Assembly: GCA_028752905.1 (NCBI GenBank)
Contig: JAQNBH010000004.1
Coordinates: 32,515,189-32,579,188, forward strand
Origin: Cladorhizidae sp. MBARI D1340-BT2
Taxonomy: Eukaryota; Porifera; Demospongiae; Poecilosclerida; Cladorhizidae
DNA length: 64,000 nucleotides
Direction of reading: 5' to 3'
Shown here: positions 33,953 through 44,160 of the stretch, piece after piece
Layout of the letters: each line of letters opens with the position of its first letter
How positions within the stretch are numbered: the first letter of the stretch is position 1
Translations under genes and position numbers: made by a program
The notes under the pieces: generated by a model
The model's database searches: none
What the model was told of the DNA's origin: nothing
Seen by the model: the letters and a program-made list of their open reading frames with translations, nothing else

Positions 33953-35430
33953 GTTGATCAGTTTGTGGTTAAGGGCTGTAGCTGCCAGAAAGGATTAAAT
34001 AAAGCATCCTGCTGCTCACTGTTCAGCACTGAGTACATATCAACCTTCAGGTCCTCCTGTGCTGAACTCTTCAAACAAGAGCTTCATGATTCTCATTGTT
34101 AAAATTATTGCATTCACTACTTCAGACCCAATTAAGAGTTCCATCTACGCAAAAGGGACTTCTGCAATTACATGCATCAAGGTAAATGCATTTGTGCAAA
34201 AACTTTCATGTTCCTTCATGGCATTAGTCGAACCAGAGTGAACAATATTCGTCGCAATATCAAAGTACATGGACTAGTTCCAAGAGTGCATGGCAACAAA
34301 AAAAAACGACCACACAATGCTTTTTCTTTTGAAGACACGGAATATCTGGTTCGCTTTGTGTTTTCATATGCAGAGCAAAACGCTTTGCTATTACCGGGGC
34401 GAGTGCCAGGTCCGATATCCTGCTGTTGCCATCCAGTAAATCCAAGAGAGGAATATGGAAGGTTTATTGCAAAACCGCTGGTGAGAGAGAGAGACACTTT
34501 GCGGCATACTCCGCCTGTGGAGGAGTTTGGTACCATCAGTAATTATTATGCGACCGATGTGACAGACTTGTGTTGGCAATGTCAGCAAAATAGTGCTGCT
34601 ATTGTCCATTCCAGTAATTGCTCAGACGAGGAGAAGTCATCCACCATAAAAAAAGCTGAGGAGCACTTGAGGATCGTTCAAATTGAAAGGTCGTTTTACA
34701 CCTCCTCATGTGAAGCCTGTTCCAGGTCTGTTCGATCCTACTATGTTATGATACTGATTTTGATCCTCCTCAGCTAGCATCACGAATTCCTGCCAACTTA
34801 AAGCCCATCAAAGTTCACACCTCATTTGATGCACAGCAAGTGCACTTTCCTTCGGATCCCCTCCAGCCTGGTCTGATTTACTTTCTGACCACCAGGAAGT
34901 GTTCAGTATTTGGAGTGAATTGTGAAGCTATCCCCAGGCAAATCAACTTCATCACAGATGAGAGTGGAGAAATAAGTAAAGGAGCCAATGTTGTGATAAG
35001 TAGGCTTCATTTCTTCTTCGAAAACCACGGTTTGGGTGAAGAAGACGTCTATCTACATGCTGACAACTGTGCTGGCCAAAATAAGAACAATCTGTTGGTG
35101 CAATACTTGATGTGGAGGACTCTTACTGGCCGGCACAGCACAGTTCATTACTCGTTCCTAGTTGTAGGCCACACTAAATTTGCCCCTGATTGGGCTTTGG
35201 GCTCTTTAAGCGTTTATTTAGACGTACAAAGGTGGGATCCATTGCTGAAATTGAGGAGGTGGTTAAATCAGTCAGCAGTTTGTAAAGCACAGGTGGTCTC
35301 CTATGAAGACGGATCCATGATTGTACCCATGTACAATTGGAGCACACTTCTCGCACCACATTTCAAGAAGGTCGTTGGCATAAAGAAGTTGCAATTACTG
35401 GAATGGACAATAGCAGCACTATTTTGCTGA
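33953..35430 (+). pseudogene. Family U transposase-like gene, copy 2
   Basis: Better preserved than copy 1. A Cys-rich start (GCSCQKGLNKASCCSLFSTEYI near 33975-34040) is interrupted by stops around 34110-34140. An open frame then runs 34172-34777: YMHQGKCICAKTFMFLHGI, VHGLVPRVHGNKKKRPHNAF, LLLPGRVPG, DLCWQCQQN and EEHLRIVQIERSFY. After a frameshift near 34745 the core continues to 35430: HTSFDAQQVHFPSDPLQPG, RKCSVFGVNCEAIPRQINF, HADNCAGQNKNN (35059-35094), VVGHTKFAPDWALG, YEDGSMIVP and HFKKVVGIKK. The widely spaced Asp-bearing motifs are consistent with a DDE-like fold. The family is multicopy in this window (also 26590-28365 and 63666 onward). The named superfamily is unknown to me. Confidence 0.65.
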
Positions 35431-36070
35431 CATTGCCAACGAGTAATTAGTACTGTCACCCCACCAACTGAACCCAAAGCTACAATAATACACCGACTTT
35501 ATTATTCAAATAAAAGCTTTACATGGCCATGTTCAGTGTATACCTAGTTAGTACCTATGAATTAACTGCCATCTGCCTTATAGCTAGTAATGTATGGTAG
35601 TTATTGCTTGCTATCTACTAGACTGCTTGCTAGCTAATTTTCTAGTTAGATGACCAGTTGCTTGCTAGAGGACTAGCTAGCTATTTTTCTAGCTAGTTGC
35701 TTTTGCTAGTTACTAACCAATGACAATTATGTAAGCTAGTCTGTATCCCAAAGCTTATATATAGCAACCTAGGAAAAAATACAGATTTAGCTAGCTAGCC
35801 TTGTTTTTCTTGTTATCATTGAATAACACGGAGAGGTACGCGCGGAAGTATACGGAAGCTAATTGAATTTTGTTTGAGGCGTTTTTCTCACAATCAGCAT
35901 CCCTGACGGTATGAAAGAAAAGCCCCTGTAATTTCCAAGTCATAATGTTTTATTAAGTCACTTCAAGATTTTTAAAAGTATTTTTATAGCTCTTTCACAT
36001 AACTCTTTCACATAAAACAATAAAATGAAAACTCAAACATATGTCATAAGGCACGTTTTCGCAGATCCTG
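35431..36070. other. Non-coding stretch, CTAG-rich
   Basis: Contains many 'gctagc/ctagct' tetranucleotide echoes between 35580 and 35810 and no coding frame. It separates family U copy 2 from the higher-order satellite. Confidence 0.4.
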
Positions 36071-36071
36071 T

Positions 36072-39000
36072 CACATATGATTATTCATTATGTACATGTG
36101 TGTATAGGCACAGCCCAGGGCCAGTCACCTCTGCACCCTCCACCACAACCAGCAGATACAGTACTGTGCAATAGCCAAGATTCTAATAGTTCCCAACTAC
36201 TTTTCCAGTCTCTACTAACTATAAGGATAGTGTGTGATAGTGTGCAGTAGCTCCTAACATTAGCCAACTATATGATCATTCATTATGTTATATGTACATG
36301 TGTGTATAGGCATAGCCCAGGGCAAGTCACCTGTGCACCCTCCACCACAGCCACAAGGTATAGGACTCTTTGCAATAGCCAAGTTTCTAACAGTAGTTTA
36401 TATTTTCACTGGTGTGAATGTTGGTATAGGTCAATTGTACATGCTTCACTACAGTGTTAGTGTTACACAATTAGCTGTGTATACTTAATCATCACAGTGT
36501 TAGTATTACACAGTTATGTAGCTGTGTTTACTTACATCATCACAGTGTTAGTGTTACACATATAGCTGTGTATATAGCTGTGTATACTTAAATCATCACG
36601 GTGTTACTGTTGCACAGTTAGCTGTGTACTTAATTATCACGGTGTTAGTGTTACACAGATAGCAGCGAGTGCTTACATCATTACGATGTTAGTGTTACAC
36701 AGCTCTGTGTACTTACATTATAACAGTATTAGTATTACACAATTACTTGTGTGTACTTACATCATCACGGTGTTAGCGTGACACAGATAGCTGCGAGTAC
36801 TTACATCATCACGGTGTTAGTGTTACGCAGCTGTGTGTAATTACGTCATCACAGTATTAGTATAACACAATACATGTGTATATCATCACGGTGTTAGTGT
36901 GACACAGCTGTGTGTACTTATATCATCACGGTATTAGTATTACACAATTACGTGTGTATACTTAATCATCATGGTGTTAGTGTTACACAGTTAGCTGTGT
37001 GTACTTACATCTTTGGTAATAGTGTTACACAGCGTTTGATCTGGATGTAGACTCTGTTTGTTAAGCCTCTTAATATTTAGCACAGAAGCTGTTAAGTGCT
37101 CCTCTCATTACATTAGAAACTGTCTTTGTTGGGCTTCCTTATATAGGCACAGCCCAGGGCCAGTCACCTCTGAACCCTCCACCACAACCAGCAGGTACAG
37201 TACTCTGCAATAGCCAAGATTCTAATAGTTCCCAACTACTTTTCCAGTCTCTACTAACTATAAGGATAGTGTGTGATAGTGTGCAGTAGCTCCTAACATT
37301 AGCCAACTATATGATCATTCATTATGTTATATGTACATGTGTATATAGGCACAGCCCAGGGCCAGTCACCTCTGCACCCTCCACCACAACCAGCAGATAC
37401 AGTACTGTGCAATAGCCAAGATTCTAATAGTTCCCAACTACTTTTCCAGTCTCTACTAACTATAAGGATAGTGTGTGATAGTGTGCAGTAGCTCCTAACA
37501 TTAGCCAACTATATGATCATTCATTATGTTATATGTACATGTGTGTATAGGCATAGCCCAGGGCAAGTCACCTGTGCACCCTCCACCACAGCCACAAGGT
37601 ATAGGACTCTTTGCAATAGCCAAGTTTCTAACAGTAGTTTATATTTTCACTGGTGTGAATGTTGGTATAGGTCAATTGTACATGCTTCACTACAGTGTTA
37701 GTGTTACACAATTAGCTGTGTATACTTAATCATCACAGTGTTAGTATTACACAGTTATGTAGCTGTGTTTACTTACATCATCACGGTGTTAGTGTTACAC
37801 ATATAGCTGTGTATACTTAAATCATCACGGTGTTACTGTTGCACAGTTAGCTGTGTACTTAATTATCACGGTGTTAGTGTTACACAGATAGCAGCGAGTG
37901 CTTACATCATTACGATGTTAGTGTTACACAGCTCTGTGTACTTACATTATAACAGTATTAGTATTACACAATTACTTGTGTGTACTTACATCATCACGGT
38001 GTTAGCGTGACACAGATAGCTGCGAGTACTTACATCATCACGGTGTTAGTGTTACGCAGCTGTGTGTACTTACGTCATCACAGTATTAGTATAACACAAT
38101 ACATGTGTATATCATCACGGTGTTAGTGTGACACAGCTGTGTGTACTTATATCATCACGGTATTAGTATTACACAATTACGTGTGTATACTTAATCATCA
38201 TGGTGTTAGTGTTACACAGTTAGCTGTGTGTACTTACATCTTTGGTAATAGTGTTACATAGCGTTTGATCTGGATGTAGACTCTGTTTGTTAAGCCTCTT
38301 AATATTTAGCACAGAAGCTGTTAAGTGCCCCTCTCATTACATTAGAAATTGTCTTTGTTGGGCTTCCTTATATAGGCACAGCCCAGGGCCAGTCACCTCT
38401 GAACCCTCCACCACAACCAGTATGTACAGTACTCTGCAATAGCCAAGATTCTAATAGTTCCCAACTACTTTTCCAGTCTCTACTAACTATAAGGATAGTG
38501 TGTGATAGTGTGCAGTAGCTCCTAACATTAGCCAACTATATGATCATTCATTATGTTATATGTACATGTGTATATAGGCACAGCCCAGGGCCAGTCACCT
38601 GTGAACCCTCCACCACAACCAGTACTCTGCAATAGCCAAGATTCTAATAGTTCCCAACTACTTTTCCAGTCTCTACTAACTATAAGGATAGTGTGTGATA
38701 GTGTTCAGTAGCTCCTAACATTAGCCAACTATATAATCATTCATTATGTTATATGTACATGTGTGTATAGGCACAACCCAGGGCCAGTCACCTTTGCACC
38801 CTCCACCACAGCCACAAGGTACAGGACTCTTCTGCAATAGCCAAGTTTCTAACAGTAGTTTATATTTTCACTGGTGTGAATGTTGGTATAGGTCAATTGT
38901 ACAAACTTCACCACAGTGTTAGTGTTACACAATTAGCTTTGTATACTTACATCATCATAGTGTAGCTGTATTTACTTACATCATCACGGTGTTAGTGTTA

Positions 39001-39250
39001 CACATATAGCTGTGTATACTTATATCATCAAGGTATTAGTATTACACAATTATGTGTGTATACTTACATTATCACGGTGTTAGTGTTACACAGTTAGCTG
39101 TGTGTACTTACATCTATGGTAATAGTGTTACACGGCCTTGTGTGTAATTATCCTCACATTGTTGGACCTGGATGTAGACTGTTCAGCCTCTTAATATTTA
39201 GCAAAGAAGAAGCTGTTAATTGCCCCTCTCATTGCATTACAAACTGTCTT
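36072..39250. repeat. Higher-order satellite: ~1.24 kb units built of 202-bp and ~40-bp repeats
   Basis: Two nearly identical ~1.24 kb units (the marker 'gttatatgtacatgtgtgtataggcatagc' recurs at ~36285 and ~37526, 1241 bp apart) and a third shortened unit from ~38750. Each unit holds one or two ~202-bp segments ('aggcacagcccagggccagt...ttagccaactatatgatc') followed by a run of ~40-45-bp units ('catcacggtgttagtgttac', 'agctgtgtgtacttacat'). Short frames within are artefacts of the repeats. Confidence 0.88.
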
Positions 39251-39454
39251 TGTTGGGCCTCCTTATAATAATGTGCTATGAAGCACTGGTTGAGCAGCAG
39301 CATAGGAAATAGTATTGGTTGTGCACATGTGCTTCATTGTTAACACTTACATGGCGGCAATTGAAAACGTCACAATAATCGTACGTGCGTTATACTCAAA
39401 CCGGAAGTAATCGTCTGGGTGCGGCATTGTTTTTTTAAAACCTTGTGCGATCGC

Positions 39455-39563
39455 ATGGGGAAGAAACGGTCTGTTGTTAGTTGCTCCTACGGCATATTTA
39501 CTACTCCAAAATTGACCAAACAACAGAGACAGGTCCAGGGAACATTGGTTATCTCAGCAAACT
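39455..39563 (+). other. Candidate first exon with a strong splice donor
   Basis: ATG at 39455 opens 36 codons beginning MGKKRSVVSCSYG, followed by a consensus donor GTAAGT at 39564. The upstream sequence is unusually CpG-bearing for this window (cgtacgtgcgt, tgcgatcgc), as in a promoter-proximal exon. No second exon was found, so this is tentative. Confidence 0.3.
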
Positions 39564-39928
39564 GTAAGTATTCGATAGCCAGTTAAAAAAAACCCATCGT
39601 ATTGACGCTTTTGTTATACCTTTGTTTAGAAACTAGTCATGGTAGCTTCTACGCAATTTTTGTATGTTAGTCGGCTGCTTAGACTATGCAAAGTATACTA
39701 GATTTGTCTGTATGCTGTGTGGTAGCTATAGGATTGGCAATTTAGGTTGTTGGGAGCTATTTTTGTTACATTGTGTACTAAAACTTAACTGGATATATAG
39801 CTATCTAGCTAGAACAAGATTGTCAGCAGCAAAAATCCATTTGAATACCTTGCTAGATCAAGTACAATGTTTTATAAGAAGATAATTGAATAACAATATA
39901 GTCATTGAATAACAATATAGTCATGAGT

Positions 39929-40450
39929 TCACTGTGTTGCTCTTGGTTTCTTCAGGATCTTGGCTGTGTGGTACTCTTTGAAGCACTCTTCTGGATGTAG
40001 AGGTGGGTTGTCAGAGCAAGTCTGACAGTGGTACACTGAGCCTGAGCGAACCGTAAGTGGCCTGTTTACGATCAGAATTTGTGTATTAATATTTGTTTCA
40101 CGCACTACTAGGTCAAAAACCTCGTCTGCAAAGAACAGGTGAAGAAATATCCTTGGGCTCAACATCATCATCTGGAAAATTTGAACCAGGAGTTTCTACG
40201 CTCGGTGGGGCTCATAATGTTGTCAACTTCTTTGCACCTGACAAGCCCACTTGAAGAATTTCCACTCGTATGGCCAGTTTCCACATCCATTTCCCCATCA
40301 GTCTCATCTACACTACTGCTGCCATTAGCATCTTCCATTTCTTCAGGGGCCGGCCATTCTTCCACATCATATAGTTAATCTTCTTCCAATATCATCTAGT
40401 TCATTTCTTCCACATCATCCAGTTCAGTCACTTTCAAAGTCATTCTCAAT
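39929..40450 (-). pseudogene. Internally deleted piggyBac-like remnant
   Basis: The minus strand reads an acidic N-terminus (EEWPAPEEMEDANGSSSVDE) and then, in another frame, FLHLFFADEVFDLVVRETN, the start of the piggyBac core. This joins within about ten codons to a C-terminal Cys-rich module (YHCQTCSDNPPLHPEECFKEYHT). The whole catalytic domain is missing. This is the expected shape of a non-autonomous deletion derivative. TTAA target sites could not be assigned with confidence. Confidence 0.6.
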
Positions 40451-40530
40451 ATCAGAAAGAGCCTCCAATATTGCCTGCATATCCATATTTGTTTTTGTTT
40501 TGGATAAAAATACACACCATGTTCATTGAT

Positions 40531-40961
40531 TGTCAGAGAAGGAAGACAAGGAGAACAAAGGTTATGACCACAACAATGTCCAAGAACATTATCCGATCAT
40601 TCATCTACAAGACCACAGTATTCGTGTGCAAGACCATAGTGCCAGGTGTAAATCCGTGTGCAAGACCATAGTGCCAGGTGTAAATCCGTGTGCAATTAAC
40701 TATTAGTATAAAAGAGATAGCTAGAGAGCTAGCAAAGAGAGAGAGAGAGTATCTATGTTAGAGGCAAGCGCATAACAGGCTGGACTAGCTGATAGATCAC
40801 TGGGAACTGTATTTGTATATTGATGTGCAAAGCAATCATTGTTCACTTTTACCTGGGTGAAGGGTACGAAGGCTCTTATAAAGCCTAGGGGTGAAAGTAT
40901 TGGGCTAGTCAGAGTGAGGACTAGTCGGCGCAGTGAATACTAAGGGAAAGTATTGCTGACA
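40531..40961 (+). repeat. 5' LTR of element C
   Basis: TGTCAGAG...GCTGACA, 431 bp. It differs from the 3' LTR by about three substitutions, a 3-base indel near its start and a 32-bp tandem duplication ('gtgtgcaagaccatagtgcc...') at ~40624-40687 that the 3' LTR lacks. Confidence 0.93.
40707..40714 (+). promoter_or_regulatory. TATA box in LTR of element C
   Basis: TATAAAAG, conserved in the 3' LTR and matching the octamer in element A's LTR. It is the probable core promoter of the retrotransposon RNA. Confidence 0.55.
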
Positions 40962-40963
40962 TT

Positions 40964-40981
40964 TGGTGGCAGCGGTGGGAT
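40964..40981 (+). promoter_or_regulatory. Primer binding site for tRNA-Leu, element C
   Basis: TGGTGGCAGCGGTGGGAT, two bases after the LTR, complementary to the last 18 bases of a tRNA-Leu 3' end. It is identical to the first 18 bases of element A's site. Confidence 0.75.
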
Positions 40982-41338
40982 ACCATAGCTAAGTAAGAGA
41001 GACTTAGTGGGTTGGTATCTGGAAGCTAAGTAATCTAGAGAGATTCTTAGTGTGTGTAGACCTAAGGTAAGAGGTCGCATTGTTGTATCATCAGACCTAA
41101 GGTGAGAGGTGCTGATTGTTACGTGTTTGGATAAGACACCCAAAGAAGGGGTGAATAGTGCTGGGAGAGGTACTATTTTGTTCTTAATTTTCTGTTGACT
41201 TATCATTGCCTGTAAGTGGCAGAGAACGGCTCGAGTTATCAAACTTTGAAGCCTGAAAACCAACTCTGACCTATAGGGTGTTGTTGGGTTTTTGGTTGAG
41301 AATAATTGAGGGGTTATTATCAGGGATTGGTGGCAGGA

Positions 41339-42300
41339 ATGACAGACGAGAGGAGACTGACAAGAGACTCCAGATGTGTCTCGAGTGCCCAGCCAGAAGC
41401 ATCCACGGGAGCTGTAGATCCTATGGACCAGTTCCTGACACGGTGGATGCAAGTGGACCAGCTGAGGATGGAGAGAGACGACAAGCGCCGAGAGGAGGAA
41501 AGAGCTCAACGAGAGCAGCATGAGGAAAGGATGGCACAAATCATGGCAGCTGTGCATGAACAAACGAATCGTCCCCCACCAGTGGCCGAGGTACCTCCTT
41601 GGGGTCCTAAATTGTCTATACAAAAATTCCAAGAGGGAATAGATGACATGGGTGCCTTCTTAGACACGTTTGAAGCAACGGCAAGAGCAGAAGGATGGCC
41701 CCGAGAACAATGGCCACTCTTCTTGAGAGGCTCATTGTCTGGAGTAGGTCTCACAGCCGTGGCCTCGATGGGTGCCGACGCCCAAGCTGATTATAATGCG
41801 GTCAAGGAGGAACTTCTGCGAGAATATCACATCTCAACGGAGACCTTCCAAAAAAAGGTGTTCGACACTCACTTCGACTCGAAACATCCTGACGCCTGGC
41901 TGTCACACCGTCGTCAAAGCTTCCAGCAGTAGATAGTTTCGTCGCCCCATGACCTTGAGACCACCGTAATGATGGAAAACACACTGAGGTGTCTACCCAA
42001 GTGGTTAGAGGCTCAAATTAGGAACCTCAACCCCGGATCCTATGACCAGATGGCCGAAGCCATTATTCGACATCTGGACAATCAAAGACCCAATGAAAGG
42101 GAGAAGCCCAGACAAGAGACGCCCTTCCGCCCTATACCTGTGGGAAGAGGCCCAAGGAAAATAGGAGGAGACTGTGCTCGATGGAGTGGTGGGCAGAGTG
42201 GTAGTTACCCAATGGCTAGGGACCGTCCTCAGACCTCAGATTGAGTGCTTTCGATGTGGTCGCCGAGGACACATGCGGAAGGATTGCCATGTTAAGATGG
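41339..42300 (+). pseudogene. gag of element C
   Basis: The first ATG in frame is at 41339 (an upstream TTG at 41306 is unlikely). Charged coiled N-terminus (MDQFLTRWMQVDQLRMERDD), KLSIQKFQEGIDDMGAFLDTFEATA, SLSGVGLTAV and HISTET blocks parallel to element A. A TAG at 41930-41932 sits where element A has Trp, and the same frame reopens immediately with LRCLPKWLEAQIRN. A frameshift between 42174 and 42244 precedes the zinc knuckle CFRCGRRGHMRKDC (~42246). Confidence 0.85.
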
Positions 42301-44160
42301 AGAGCGCGAATTTTGGAGGTGTTACGTCAGTACCGGCCCATCGACCGAAATGGACCAGAGAAGTATGTGTGGATGGCAAAGCAGTGCTGGCTCTGTTAGA
42401 CACAGGGTGCACGAAGTCACTCATACACCCCCGATGCATGGTTCGCAAGAACCGTCTAGGATGGAAGATTCCATACATGACCGCAAGTTCCAAGACAGTT
42501 TGGTTTCCGGCAGCCAGGAGATCCGCCTGCAGATCGACAACCAAACCCATGAGCTAGCCGTAGGAGTATCCCCCCACCTCGCAGTAGACATGCTCCTTGG
42601 TCAGGACGTCCCAAGATTTCGTAATCTACTGAAGGCAGCTTTGGCAGACGAGAGTCATGCTGAGAAAGTGCACCCAGAAACCTCTGACCCCGAGCAGACC
42701 GAAAGCAACGTAGCGATGGCGACTACACGGACTGGAAAAAGGAAGGAAGAGGAAGAACGTCGTGAGACGGAAAGCACCCAAGAAAGGGAGGAGCCGCTAA
42801 CCCATGGTCTTGAAGACCAAGAGCAGGGGCTGGGACATGTTTTTGATTTTGATGACGATATGTTTGTTGTTCCCACACAGAATCAACCAGGAGAGGATCT
42901 AGCAGGACGACAGGCCCACCTGGAACATATTTCACCACACCAACTCCGCTCTCTTCAGCTGGCCGACCCAACACTGGAGAATTGGAGAAGTCAGGCTGAC
43001 GGGGATGGTGGGGGAGAATTCTGTTGGGAGGATGGAGTGTTGTACAGGAAGCCACATGGGGGAGGGAAGGAAAACTTACTTGTTGTTCCCAAATGTTGTA
43101 GGGATGAAATACTTAGACTGGTCCACTGTTCTCCGACGGCTGGTCACTTTGGGGAAACAAGAACCCTGGATACACTGAGAAGAAGGCTAGTCCGGCCTGG
43201 AATGACCGTGGACGTCAAGGAGGTGTGTCAGTCTTGCCCAACTTGTCAACTGGCCGCCCCTGCAACCCTCAAACGAGCACCACTACATCCTCTGCAGATC
43301 ATCAGCACACCATTCAACCGAATTGCGATGGACATCTTCGGCCCCCTTCGAAGGACGAGATCTGGTAATAAGTACGTACTGGTAATAATTGATTACGCCT
43401 CCAAGTGGCCTGAGGCATTTCCATTACGTAATATTACATCCGAGGCAATCATTGAGTGTTTGATTGAGGTTACATCCAGGCTGGGAGTCCCAAAAGAAGT
43501 GCTTTCAGACAATGGGACTAACTTCGTGTCGACTATGATGAGACAGTTCTGTGACCGAACGGGCATACACCAGATCAAGACGTCTCCGTACCACCCCCAG
43601 ACCGATGGAATGGTGGAGAGGTTTAATTCTACTCTCAAACGCCTTCTACGGAAACTGACTCAAAAAGGTACGATGGAATGGGATAAGTGTTTACCATTTA
43701 TATTATAGGCCTACAGAGGCTCGATCCACAAGTCCACCGGTTACTCCCCATATGAGCTCATGTTTGGCCGAGAAATGAGAACTCCTCTGGATGAATTGGT
43801 CGAGATGTGGAGTGGAAAGGATGGCGACGAGGAACAGGATGTAGCTGAGTACCTGCATCAACTTCGGGAGAGAATGTCCCTCGTCAGAGAATTGGCCAAC
43901 TTGAAAGAGACGGGAGAAAAGAAAAAACACAAACAGTACCATGACAAAAAGGCGACAGAGAGAATGTTTGGGGTGGGTGATTATGTGTTGGTTTTTCAAC
44001 CCAGGAAACTCGACAAGCTCCACAGCGAATGGCGGGGCCATGTGATAATCACGAGGAAGATCACGGACGTCACCTATGAGGTTGACATGGGACAAGGACC
44101 AAAAAGACTTCGCACTTTCCACATTAATGGAATGAAGAAGTGGTACGCCCCGACAGCAGC
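42300..44160 (+). pseudogene. Protease and integrase of element C
   Basis: The aspartic protease motif LALLDTGCTKSLIHPRC (~42390) is followed by a frame change near 42510 and SPHLAVDMLLGQDVPRF. A long open stretch then carries the HHCC module (HCSPTAGHFGETRTL, CQSCPTCQLA) and the integrase core: IAMDIFGPLRRTRSGNKYVLV (Asp), SDNGTNF (Asp) and DGMVERFNSTL (Glu, ~43618). A TAG at 43706-43708 replaces the Trp of the (F/Y)xLWAYRG motif without frame change. The C-terminal GDYVLVFQPRKLDKL..EWRGHVI..RTFHINGMK module follows. No RT lies between protease and integrase. Confidence 0.9.

Noticed and set aside
40527..40531. LTR start of element C at TGAT (40527) with a perfect 5-bp TTCAT duplication
   Set aside because: The 3' LTR starts at TGTCAG right after the purine tract and lacks TGAT, so 40531 is preferred and the target duplication is then imperfect (ttgat/ttcat).
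42174..42560. Programmed ribosomal frameshift between gag and pol in element C
   Set aside because: The frame changes and then returns within ~300 bases, and element A has no shift at the same place; paired indels are simpler.
41930..43708. TAG codons in element C read as tryptophan by a variant code
   Set aside because: The intact gene at 1620-2987 ends in TAG and uses TGG for Trp, frameshifts accompany the stops, and animal nuclear genes use the standard code.
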